From: Leptospiraceae bacterium
GTDB taxonomy: Bacteria > Spirochaetota > Leptospiria > Leptospirales > Leptospiraceae
Direction of reading: 5' to 3'
NCBI GenBank assembly: GCA_025360185.1
Contig: JANYCR010000266.1
Location: forward strand, 1-40,495
DNA: 40,495 nt
The translations under genes were made by a program, and so were the position numbers. This document shows positions 33,170 to 40,495 of the stretch, in pieces. The notes under the pieces were generated by a model. It ran no database searches. It worked only from the letters and a program-made list of their open reading frames with translations, and was not told the DNA's origin. Within the stretch, counting starts at the first letter, position 1. Each line of letters starts with the position of its first letter.

Positions 33170-34044
33170 TAGGATAACGCGCCTAATTGCTCTTTTGCGT
33201 CATTGTACCCTAACTCTATTAGGGAGTCAGCTTGCAAGTGACTAAAATTTAAGATACTTCTAAGTCCTAGAAAATTCTTAGGACTAACTGCCCTTATTCG
33301 GATATTTTTATTTTGAATCAAATAGTCAAAGAAGGAAAGAATGGATTTCGGTTCTTTTTCGGGATCTGTATATTCAATACTTGATCGTATAGCTTGATAA
33401 GAGGAAATCAGTGTCATTTCAAATACTCTCTCGAGTGCTTCTTTTCTTGATTTTGGTAGTTCCATTTGAACTTTACCTACAGGAGAAAGTAAAACTACTA
33501 TAATATCTTTTGCGTCTTCGTCAATGGCAGGCGCGATGGGTGTATTTGCCATTAACCCCCCATCCCAATATGGATCACCATTTACATACTGCCATGGAAA
33601 TACAACGGGAATTGCAGATGAAGCCATCAAATGTTGAATTCCTATTTCCTCATTAGAAAAGTAGACTAGTTCCGAATTACTGATATTTACCGCAGAAATA
33701 AAAATTTTTGCATCAGCATTACGTAATTTACCAAAATCCAATTGACGCGCAAGCAAATGCTTCATCGGGGTTGTATCAACCATAGGCGAAAATTTTCTTA
33801 AGAAAATATCTTTTATATTTTGCCAAATAGAATAGCGCATTACATTTCCTGTTTCAATATTACGCCAGAGTTCGATTAATTTTTCAGGCGTAAAACCACA
33901 ACCCAATGCAGTTGCATTAAGAGCACCAACAGAGGTGCCGCAAATTACATCAGGAACAAATTTTTGCTCGGTGAGATATTTGTATACGCCAGCTTGATAA
34001 GCACCACGTGCCCCACCACCAGATAAAATCAATGCTTTTTTCAT
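33169..34044 (-). CDS. Patatin-like phospholipase
   Basis: A 291-residue lipase-like protein from the ATG at 34044 (a TTG at 34068 is an alternative). The oxyanion segment [12 protein letters not shown], the nucleophile elbow GTSVG (Ser38) and the catalytic dyad partner Asp161 in DGGLMANTP are all present. The domain is of the bacterial RssA/YjjU type: soluble, without a signal peptide. It would hydrolyse acyl esters of phospholipids or glycolipids. The stop codon overlaps the GH5 start, so the phospholipase and the glycolipid glycosidase are made together and may act on one substrate in sequence. It is divergent from argB across 84 bp. Confidence 0.92.
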   Translation of the reverse strand: MKKALILSGGGARGAYQAGVYKYLTEQKFVPDVICGTSVGALNATALGCGFTPEKLIELWRNIETGNVMRYSIWQNIKDIFLRKFSPMVDTTPMKHLLARQLDFGKLRNADAKIFISAVNISNSELVYFSNEEIGIQHLMASSAIPVVFPWQYVNGDPYWDGGLMANTPIAPAIDEDAKDIIVVLLSPVGKVQMELPKSRKEALERVFEMTLISSYQAIRSSIEYTDPEKEPKSILSFFDYLIQNKNIRIRAVSPKNFLGLRSILNFSHLQADSLIELGYNDAKEQLGALS

Positions 34045-34128
34045 AAATCCATTTTGAGGAAACGACAACAGGTCTCAAGAATAAAAAAAACTTTTAGGAT
34101 ATGTACCTTTCTAAAAGATAGGTCTAGT

Positions 34129-35001
34129 ATGGAAGAAAATATTTCGAAAATAAAAAACATCCTGGAAGCATTACCATATATTACGGAATTTGCGAATAAA
34201 ATTCTAGTGATCAAATATGGCGGAGCCGCAATGGTAAAAGATGAGTTGAAGGAATCTTTTGCAAGAGACATTGTGCTATTGAAATATTTAGGAATTCACC
34301 CCATTATCGTACACGGCGGTGGACCTGAAATAAACCAAATACTCGACATATTGAAATTGCCCGTAAAGTTTGTGAGAGGTCATAGGGTTACGGACGATAA
34401 AACAATGGAAGTAGTCGAAATGGTTTTATCCGGAAAATTAAATAAACAAATTGTTAGCCTAATTAATTCGAAATCAGGAAATGCTTTAGGAATTTCAGGC
34501 AGAGACGGAAAACTTGCAACAGCAGAAATTCAAAAAATCGAAGTTGCGAATGAGGACGGCAAAGTAGAATTAGTCGATGTTGGTTTCGTAGGCAAGATTA
34601 CTAAAATAAATAAAACCCTACTTCAATCTTTGCTTGATGCTAAAACCATTCCAGTTATTTCGCCAGTCGCAGAGGATAATAATGGTCAGGCGCTGAATAT
34701 AAATGCAGATACCATGGCAGGTGCAATTGCAGGTGCATTGAATGCAGAGAAATTAATTCTTCTAACGGATACTCCCGGTATCCTCATAAAGGAAAAGTTA
34801 GCTGAATATTTGAATGAAGCGCAAGTAAGAGAACTCATCCAATCAGGCGACATTTCCGGTGGTATGATTCCTAAAGTAGAATGTTGTTTAGATGCAATTC
34901 AAAATGGAGTCAAGAAAACTCATATCATCGATGGAAGAGTTCCTCACTCACTTCTCATGGAGCTTTTTACTACGAGCGGAATTGGAACTCTAATCTCTTA
35001 A
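34129..35001 (+). CDS. argB: Acetylglutamate kinase
   Basis: A 290-residue amino-acid kinase. The upstream in-frame ATG at 34054 would add 25 residues of unlikely sequence, while the start at 34129 matches the expected MEEN N-terminus. Motifs: VIKYGGAAM (phosphate-binding Lys), [10 protein letters not shown] (acetylglutamate site), the [15 protein letters not shown] segment, LLTDTPGIL and GGMIPKVE near the end. It phosphorylates N-acetylglutamate, the second step of arginine synthesis. No other arg gene is in the window, as is common in Leptospira where arg genes are scattered. Confidence 0.96.
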   Translation: MEENISKIKNILEALPYITEFANKILVIKYGGAAMVKDELKESFARDIVLLKYLGIHPIIVHGGGPEINQILDILKLPVKFVRGHRVTDDKTMEVVEMVLSGKLNKQIVSLINSKSGNALGISGRDGKLATAEIQKIEVANEDGKVELVDVGFVGKITKINKTLLQSLLDAKTIPVISPVAEDNNGQALNINADTMAGAIAGALNAEKLILLTDTPGILIKEKLAEYLNEAQVRELIQSGDISGGMIPKVECCLDAIQNGVKKTHIIDGRVPHSLLMELFTTSGIGTLIS

Positions 35002-35106
35002 ATAGTAGAAAATTATAACTAGCCCTGTCAATTTTTTATTGATTTTTCAAAATGAATAGTAGCATATATATGCAAGAATTTCCCAGAATTTCTTGTCTTA
35101 TATAAT

Positions 35107-38100
35107 ATGAGAAAAGAGGTTCAAAGATTTAATATAATAAGCCTTTTCAGACAATTGCTTATTATGATTACTCTTTTATTATTTGCGAATTGCACTGCTT
35201 GGCCAATGCTAACTGGTCTATTACTTCCTGCGAAAGGTAAAAAATCCCAATTACTATTTCCTCCTCCAACAAATGCAAATTCTGGAAACAACGAAAGTCT
35301 TCCAGATTCTCTAGTCGCGGGTTTCTCTGTTAGCCCAAAAAACGGATTAATGACAAACGAATCGGGAACAAGCGCTACGTTTACAGTTAAGTTAAACAAA
35401 ATTCCATCTAGCAACGTTACGCTAACCGTAATATCTTCAGACCTATCTGAAATAATTGCCAGCTCGAATTTGCTCACCTTTACACCGGATAATTGGAATA
35501 TTCCTCAAACTATAACACTCACAGGAATCGATGATACTTTGCAGGACGGAAATCAATCAGTTACAATAGACTTAGGAAATGCAACGAGTATAGATAGCAG
35601 CTACCAAAACTTATCCGCTGGAACTATCACAGCCGAAAATATAGACAATGAAGCGACTGGTATAACGGTTTCGGCGCTGGGCGGTCATATAACAACTGAA
35701 GCAGGTGGAAGTTCTACCTTTACAGTAGTTTTAAATTCGATTCCGTCGGCAGATGTAACAATACCAATCTCAAGTAGTGACTTAACAGAAGGAAACGTTA
35801 GTCCCTCTACTCTCACGTTTACAAATTCCAATTGGAATATTCCACAGACAGTTACTATTACAGGCGTTGACGATTCATTAGCAGATGGAAATAGTAATTT
35901 TACAGTTAGTCTTGATCCGTCTACAAGTGCAGATGCAAATTACAACGGGTTATCTCAGCCAAATATTGCCGTTATAAACCAGGACAATGACACCGCAGGG
36001 TTTACAATTATTAATCCGACAATAAACACAAATGAATCCGGAACCAGTAGCGTTTTTTTTGTTGTTCTAAATTCACAACCTACGGCAAATGTAGTTTTGC
36101 CACTGACAAATAATAATACCTCAGAAGGAACTGCCAGTGTAGCGAGCTTAACTTTCACAACGTCTAGTTGGAATATCCAGCAAGCGGTTACAGTAACCGG
36201 ACTAGATGATTTTAACTTAGATGGGAATATCTCTTACACAATTCAAGTCGGTGCTCCTGTCAGTGCCGATTTAGCGTATAATAGTCTTTCGCCTCAAAGT
36301 GTAAGTGTAACTAATATCGACAATGACTCTCCTGCATTTGATATTACTACAATTAGCGGGCATACAAGCGAAGATTTGAACACAGCAACCTTTAAAGTGC
36401 GGCTAATGACAATTCCATCTGCCAATGTAAGCATTAATTTTAGTTCTTCTAATCTCACAGAAGGAATTATTCTATCCGGGTCTAGCCTTACATTTACTAC
36501 CGCAAATTGGAATACATACCAGACTGTTACAATCAGAGGAGTTAACGATAGTTTAGGAGATGGTGATATTACCTACTCCATTATTCCAGCACCTGCAATA
36601 AGTGGAGACGCGAATTACAACGGTTTGACTCCTTCTAATATTACTGTAATTAATGATGACAATGATACAGCAGGTGTAATCGTAAATGCAGTAACCAATC
36701 CACTCATCACAACAGAAAGTGCCGGCAAAGCAACATTTACCGTAAAACTCAGAACGAAACCAACAGCGAACGTAACATTCACCGGAATCACAAGTTCAAA
36801 TACAACAGCCGGAACCGTAGCTCCCGCAAACTTAACATTTACCGCATCAAACTGGAGCGTTCCACAAGTTGTAACCATAACAGGGGTTAATAACGATTAC
36901 TTTAATCCAAGCGGAATTTTGTATACAATCACAGTCCCATCTCCGACTAGTCCTGACATAAACTATAACTCACTTGCAACTAATACTGTAAATGTAAAAA
37001 ACAACGATAACGACACACAGGGATATACTGTTAGCAAAACAAAAAATTTCATAACTGCGGATTCTAATAAATCAGATTCTTTCACGATTCGTCTGAATAC
37101 TCAGCCTGTAGGTGGCAATGCTGTAATACCTGTAACAAGCTCAAATCCTTCTGAAGTCATAGTCTCTCCCTCTGTCTTAACCTTTACAGCGGCTAATTGG
37201 AATACCCCACAAACAGTTACAATGACGGGGCAAGTAGATGGAGTTACCGATGGTTCTAAATTAATTACAATAGCACTCGGAACCCCAACGGTCGCTTCAG
37301 GAAATAAAGACTATTATCCAGATGCAACTGGAAGCGATTATAGTTTAATCAAACTTCCTGATTATAATAGTGCGATCGCAAACAACGGTATGATTACGAT
37401 AAATAATTGTGACACAGACGCGAAGATAGCTCTTTGCTTACCGCCTGCATCAGAGCGAATCACAAGCGAGACTGGAACGAGCTTTCAATACTATGTTTTA
37501 TTAAGTCAAGCTCCTACGGCAAACGTTACAATTAACGCTACTGTTTCTGATACAAATGAAGCAACCGTATCAACGGCAACTATAACAAAGACAGCGGCTA
37601 ATTGGGATACTATGCAGCTCATTACAGTTACAGGAAAGAATGACCCTGCTCTCGAAGCAATTGGTCAACAGCTAGATGGAAATAAACTTTATAATATAGT
37701 TCATTCAGTCGCAGCGAGCCCCGACCCTTATTACAATGGATTTGATGTTGCGGATATTACCAATATAACCAACACAGATCCAGACGTTCCTGATATTATC
37801 ATGTCACCCGCAAATAGTTCGGGAAGCCGAATTACCTTAGTCAATAATAATTCTACTACAGTAACAGTCAGACTTAACGCCCAACCAACGGCTAACGTAA
37901 CTATTAACCTCAGTGGAGCAGGATTTACTTCTACTCCTAGTTCCTTAACATTTACATCAGGAGATTGGAATGTAAATCAAAACGTAACTATCAGTTACAC
38001 TGGAGCGATTGGAAATAGGCAGGTTATTACTTCTAATTTTGCGAGCCTTGATGCGAAGTTTAATGGGAAAACAGTTTCTGATATTTTCTTCACAATTGTT

Positions 38101-38442
38101 CAACCCGGGTTTATGATCGGGGCGATTTCAGGAAATACAGACGAGACAGGAACTACTAGAACGTTTACGGTTAAACTCAATTCGCCTCCAACTGCAAATG
38201 TTATTATAAATATTGTTTCAGCAGACACAAATGAAGTCATAATTCAATCAGCGGCTACTCTCACTTTTACTCCAGCGAATTGGAACACAAACCAGACTGT
38301 CACGGTTAAAGGAGTAGACGAAGGAAATCTGGACGGTGACCAATCAGTTCTGATTCAGCTACAACCGGCAACCAGTGCAGATACTTCCTATGATGGGCTT
38401 GATCCTACCGATGTGACTGTAATTAATTTAGACAATGACTAG
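35107..38442 (+). CDS. Large surface lipoprotein of nine beta-rich repeats
   Basis: An 1111-residue protein. The N-terminal hydrophobic segment (LIMITLLLFANC) ends in a lipobox-like site, so a lipid-anchored Cys is likely; the start could be the ATG at 35107 or one at 35164. From about residue 70 to the last residue it consists of nine units of about 105-130 residues. Each has a TF-V-L motif, LTFT--NWN-PQTVT-TGVDD, an Asp-rich turn DGN, SADANYNGL, then V-N-DND. The pattern is like Calx-beta/cadherin-type calcium-binding beta-sandwiches. Unit 6 is longer, and cysteines occur only at its end and at the start of unit 7. It ends exactly with the ninth DND, without any anchoring domain. I infer an extended surface adhesin or structural protein. 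Confidence 0.8.
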   Translation: MRKEVQRFNIISLFRQLLIMITLLLFANCTAWPMLTGLLLPAKGKKSQLLFPPPTNANSGNNESLPDSLVAGFSVSPKNGLMTNESGTSATFTVKLNKIPSSNVTLTVISSDLSEIIASSNLLTFTPDNWNIPQTITLTGIDDTLQDGNQSVTIDLGNATSIDSSYQNLSAGTITAENIDNEATGITVSALGGHITTEAGGSSTFTVVLNSIPSADVTIPISSSDLTEGNVSPSTLTFTNSNWNIPQTVTITGVDDSLADGNSNFTVSLDPSTSADANYNGLSQPNIAVINQDNDTAGFTIINPTINTNESGTSSVFFVVLNSQPTANVVLPLTNNNTSEGTASVASLTFTTSSWNIQQAVTVTGLDDFNLDGNISYTIQVGAPVSADLAYNSLSPQSVSVTNIDNDSPAFDITTISGHTSEDLNTATFKVRLMTIPSANVSINFSSSNLTEGIILSGSSLTFTTANWNTYQTVTIRGVNDSLGDGDITYSIIPAPAISGDANYNGLTPSNITVINDDNDTAGVIVNAVTNPLITTESAGKATFTVKLRTKPTANVTFTGITSSNTTAGTVAPANLTFTASNWSVPQVVTITGVNNDYFNPSGILYTITVPSPTSPDINYNSLATNTVNVKNNDNDTQGYTVSKTKNFITADSNKSDSFTIRLNTQPVGGNAVIPVTSSNPSEVIVSPSVLTFTAANWNTPQTVTMTGQVDGVTDGSKLITIALGTPTVASGNKDYYPDATGSDYSLIKLPDYNSAIANNGMITINNCDTDAKIALCLPPASERITSETGTSFQYYVLLSQAPTANVTINATVSDTNEATVSTATITKTAANWDTMQLITVTGKNDPALEAIGQQLDGNKLYNIVHSVAASPDPYYNGFDVADITNITNTDPDVPDIIMSPANSSGSRITLVNNNSTTVTVRLNAQPTANVTINLSGAGFTSTPSSLTFTSGDWNVNQNVTISYTGAIGNRQVITSNFASLDAKFNGKTVSDIFFTIVQPGFMIGAISGNTDETGTTRTFTVKLNSPPTANVIINIVSADTNEVIIQSAATLTFTPANWNTNQTVTVKGVDEGNLDGDQSVLIQLQPATSADTSYDGLDPTDVTVINLDND
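35314..38442 (+). repeat. Nine protein-coding tandem repeats (~110 codons each)
   Basis: Units begin near 35314, 35653, 35992, 36328, 36667, 37015, 37420, 37786 and 38107 (approximate, by eye). The most conserved codons encode LTFT followed by NWN and the closing DND. Nucleotide identity between units is modest, so this is an old expansion rather than a recent slippage array. Units 6-8 are the most diverged; units 1-4 and 9 are closest to each other. Confidence 0.7.
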
Positions 38443-38488
38443 ACCTGTCAGTTCGAGCTAGGTCGAGAACTACTAGCTGGAGTAAGCG

Positions 38489-39820
38489 TCATTTATTCTT
38501 CACTTCCCGCAAAAGCCTTTTAGTCTCCGCTATCATGTAGAGGGGAATAGAAAGTAGCCCCTCATAATAAGACAAAGGAAGCTTTGAATAACGAATAGAA
38601 ATCGAATTTTGCATTTCTTCTTTGTATAATTTTAAACTTTTTAAACTTCCTGTTTTCCCTGCTTTTACTTCGACAGGGAATACTTCTGATTTATATACAA
38701 ACAGATAATCTATCTCCGCACTACTCCCCCGTTTAAATCTTTCCCAATAAAATAATTTTGTTCTCTCTTCTGGATTTGACTCTGCGAGTAATTCTTGTCC
38801 AACAAATTGTTCAGCAAGTCCGCCTTCATAGACTCCCAGTATATTAGGAGAAGTTAAAATTGTATCTTCGAGTCCACTTGCTTTTAAAGAAAGTCCAGTA
38901 TCTAAAAAAGTAAGCTTATAGAAATTATCCTTTGCGTGATAGGAAAGTGGAAGCTCAATATTATTAGTCCCTACAATTCGATTCACAACACCTGCTGATT
39001 CTAAAAGTTCTACAGCATTCTTTAATTCTCTTGAGGGAGTTTCTCTGTCAATTTCGGAGTAGCGAATTTTTTTACCAAGCATTGTGTGGATACTATAGAA
39101 TACCTTCTCTAAATACTTTTGTTTGACCTTACCCGCATACTTAGAAAAATCATTTCGATAGGTATGTAAAAGAGAAAGCTGGATTTGTTTTACTGTCTTA
39201 AAATCTTTTGTTTCGAGATAGACTTTTACGGCTTCTGGCATTCCCCCTACTATCAAATAATCTTTGTATAAATTTAACAATTTTTCATGAACGGCTAATT
39301 CAAATTCATCGGAGAGTTTTACCTCTCGTAAAAAATCTAATACAATAGTTTCGCCTATCGCATCTAAAAATTCTTGAAAGCTGAGAGGATACAGGTGAAT
39401 GTATTGAATTCTTCCCACAGGAGAACGATATTCTTCCGAATTTAATGCAAATTCTAAAAGCGATCCCGCTGCGATTACTGCGAGCGTCGGCATCTGCTCG
39501 TGAAAATAGCGAAGCGAGAGAATCGCCTCAGGACATTCTTGTATTTCATCTAGAAAAAGAATTGTATTTTCCAATTCTATTTTTCGATTCAAAATAAGTT
39601 CTAATTTTTTCAGAATGCGTTCTGGTTTTTTCTCTTGGAAAGAATTTTTCAACTCCGGTTGCAATTCAAAATTGATTTCAATGAAATTCAAAAACTCCTT
39701 TTTTGCAAATTCTCTCACTAGAAACGATTTTCCTACCTGTCTCGCTCCTCGCAGAATCAGCGGCTTTCGGTAGGGCGAATTTCGCCATTCTAGCAATTTT
39801 GGATATAATTTTCGTTTCAT
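38489..39820 (-). CDS. AAA ATPase with DUF4143 domain
   Basis: A 443-residue protein of the widespread ATPase/DUF4143 family. Walker A GARQVGKS is at 25-32 and Walker B ILFLDEIQECP near 87-97; AAGSLLEFAL and FQEFLDAIG are typical of the family. The C-terminal part has E-I-D-Y, then VEVKAGK about 12 residues later, which resembles a PD-(D/E)xK nuclease core. Members are often mobile or accessory and have no settled function; links to toxin-antitoxin-like or defence roles have been suggested. The ATG at 39820 has no Shine-Dalgarno sequence; a duplicated promoter sits immediately upstream. It converges with the repeat lipoprotein across 46 bp. Confidence 0.88.
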   Translation of the reverse strand: MKRKLYPKLLEWRNSPYRKPLILRGARQVGKSFLVREFAKKEFLNFIEINFELQPELKNSFQEKKPERILKKLELILNRKIELENTILFLDEIQECPEAILSLRYFHEQMPTLAVIAAGSLLEFALNSEEYRSPVGRIQYIHLYPLSFQEFLDAIGETIVLDFLREVKLSDEFELAVHEKLLNLYKDYLIVGGMPEAVKVYLETKDFKTVKQIQLSLLHTYRNDFSKYAGKVKQKYLEKVFYSIHTMLGKKIRYSEIDRETPSRELKNAVELLESAGVVNRIVGTNNIELPLSYHAKDNFYKLTFLDTGLSLKASGLEDTILTSPNILGVYEGGLAEQFVGQELLAESNPEERTKLFYWERFKRGSSAEIDYLFVYKSEVFPVEVKAGKTGSLKSLKLYKEEMQNSISIRYSKLPLSYYEGLLSIPLYMIAETKRLLREVKNK

Positions 39821-39825
39821 GGGGC

Positions 39826-39888
39826 TATTTTATACATATAATGTATAAAAGTCAAGGTTATTTTAGACATTTTATGTATAAAAGTCAA
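39826..39888 (-). promoter_or_regulatory. Duplicated palindrome-containing promoter of DUF4143 gene
   Basis: Two 30-bp copies, 39826-39855 and 39859-39888, are spaced with a 33-bp period. On the minus strand each contains TTGACT, a 17-nt spacer and TAAAAT. The proximal pair is at 39850-39855 and 39827-39832; the distal pair is at 39883-39888 and 39860-39865. Overlapping each promoter is an inverted repeat: TTTTATACAT/ATGTATAAAA is perfect at 39828-39850, and the distal one (39861-39883) has one mismatch. The proximal promoter would start transcription at or next to the ATG (39820), giving a leaderless mRNA. Confidence 0.7.
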
Positions 39889-39943
39889 TCATTGAAAATA
39901 TTTTACTAAGACTTATCTTATCAAATCAGGCAAATCTCAAAGG

Positions 39944-40453
39944 CTACTTCCCGAAAACCTTCTCTTCAAAGTCTGCCAGAAATTTCTCAGGGAAAATCTG
40001 GCGTTTGCGAATTTGTTCTGGGGTAAATAGGATTATGCTCCCGGTCGCCTTTGCAGCGAGAATATTTTCGTGGTTAAACACTGACGCCTCGACAATTACT
40101 TCCCGCTCATTTTTCGTTTCGACGATTTTTCCAATAGAATGAATCTCCTTTCCAACGAAAAGAGGTTGCAGGAACTCAACGTTAAGCGCTTTCGTAAGCA
40201 TATAACTCTGGCGAAGATAGATGACCGCCCAGGCAATTGTCTCATCGAGGATAGTCGTCGTTACCCCACCATGAACTACATTACTCCATCCGCAAAGATG
40301 AGCGGGAACTTGTAGACTAGAAAATACAGATTTCTCATCCGTGTAAAATTTCATCTTTAAACCCTTATCATTTACTGGACTACAGGCAAAACAAGCACTA
40401 TCTTCCTGATTTGGAACTTTCTTATAAGAAGTTAGGTTTGCAAAATTTATCAT
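39944..40453 (-). CDS. PaaI/hotdog-fold thioesterase
   Basis: A 169-residue single hotdog domain. The N-terminal CFAC, then NDKGLKMKF, is typical of the PaaI-like group with a CFxC-G-L motif. The helix region carries HGG at residues 61-63 followed by Asp70-Glu71 (LDETIAW), the usual catalytic or oxyanion area, and LNVEFLQPLFVGKEI gives the conserved long strand. It hydrolyses an acyl- or aryl-CoA thioester in the cytoplasm; the acyl group cannot be read from the sequence. AAGAT precedes the ATG at 40453. It stands apart from the DUF4143 gene, whose promoter lies 56 nt beyond its end. Confidence 0.85.
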   Translation of the reverse strand: MINFANLTSYKKVPNQEDSACFACSPVNDKGLKMKFYTDEKSVFSSLQVPAHLCGWSNVVHGGVTTTILDETIAWAVIYLRQSYMLTKALNVEFLQPLFVGKEIHSIGKIVETKNEREVIVEASVFNHENILAAKATGSIILFTPEQIRKRQIFPEKFLADFEEKVFGK

Positions 40454-40495
40454 AAGTTATCTTAATAAATACTGACTCAATCGTTTTAAAACTTT

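Noticed and set aside
35101-35106. TATAAT just before the repeat lipoprotein ATG as a -10 box
   Set aside because: No -35 at the right spacing, and it would start transcription inside the gene.
38443-38488. Inverted repeat (AGCTAG/CTAGCT, and an imperfect AGTTCGA stem) between convergent genes
   Set aside because: Short stems that compete with each other and no U-tract; could help termination but not enough to call.

Overview
The window looks like chromosomal DNA from a spirochaete of the Leptospiraceae or a close relative. The DNA is AT-rich. The argB product, the Bat proteins, the paired small four-cysteine lipoproteins and the relaxed lipoboxes all read like Leptospira proteins. The genus is an inference, because no rRNA, tRNA or other phylogenetic marker is present. 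I saw no IS element, prophage or CRISPR array.

Layout. Positions 1-2700 are accessory: a possible C-terminal remnant of a larger protein, a small lipoprotein, decayed reading frames, and a tandem pair of four-Cys secreted/lipoproteins. A membrane-anchored ATPase of the anti-sigma/histidine-kinase fold follows (2711-3853, minus). Next is a plus-strand run 3989-11026: an exported HtrA-type serine protease, a paralogue that has lost its catalytic triad, and a 1350-residue DUF4011-helicase-Vsr-like nuclease resembling known anti-phage proteins. It meets, tail to tail, a minus-strand cluster: BatC-like TPR protein, BatD, HtpG, and a short Fic-like protein with Gln in place of the catalytic His.

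Positions 15964-22375 hold housekeeping and envelope genes: a FlgO/CsgG-like lipoprotein, epmA, a STAS-like protein, a DUF4279 protein, pterin carbinolamine dehydratase, a FadL-type porin, an M48 lipoprotein protease with an SH3-like partner, and a YqjD/YqjE-like trio.

Positions 22390-29028 (minus) form an assimilatory sulfate reduction locus: siroheme sulfite reductase, APS reductase, cysD, cysN, then two siroheme-synthesis genes. A VapBC-type toxin-antitoxin pair with its own promoter and perfect palindromic operator sits between cysD and cysN. Divergent from this locus is an orphan adenylate-forming enzyme.

Positions 30600-34044 (minus) hold a patatin-like phospholipase overlapping a GH5 glycosidase that resembles fungal steryl-glucosidase/glucocerebrosidase, followed by an orphan NarL-type regulator. 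On the plus strand are argB and a 1111-residue lipoprotein of nine beta-sandwich-like repeats. The window ends with an AAA/DUF4143 ATPase, driven by a duplicated palindrome-containing promoter, and a hotdog thioesterase.

The strongest candidates for something new are the protease/pseudoprotease/helicase-nuclease run, the toxin-antitoxin pair inside the cys operon, the phospholipase-glycosidase pair, and the duplicated promoter of the DUF4143 gene.
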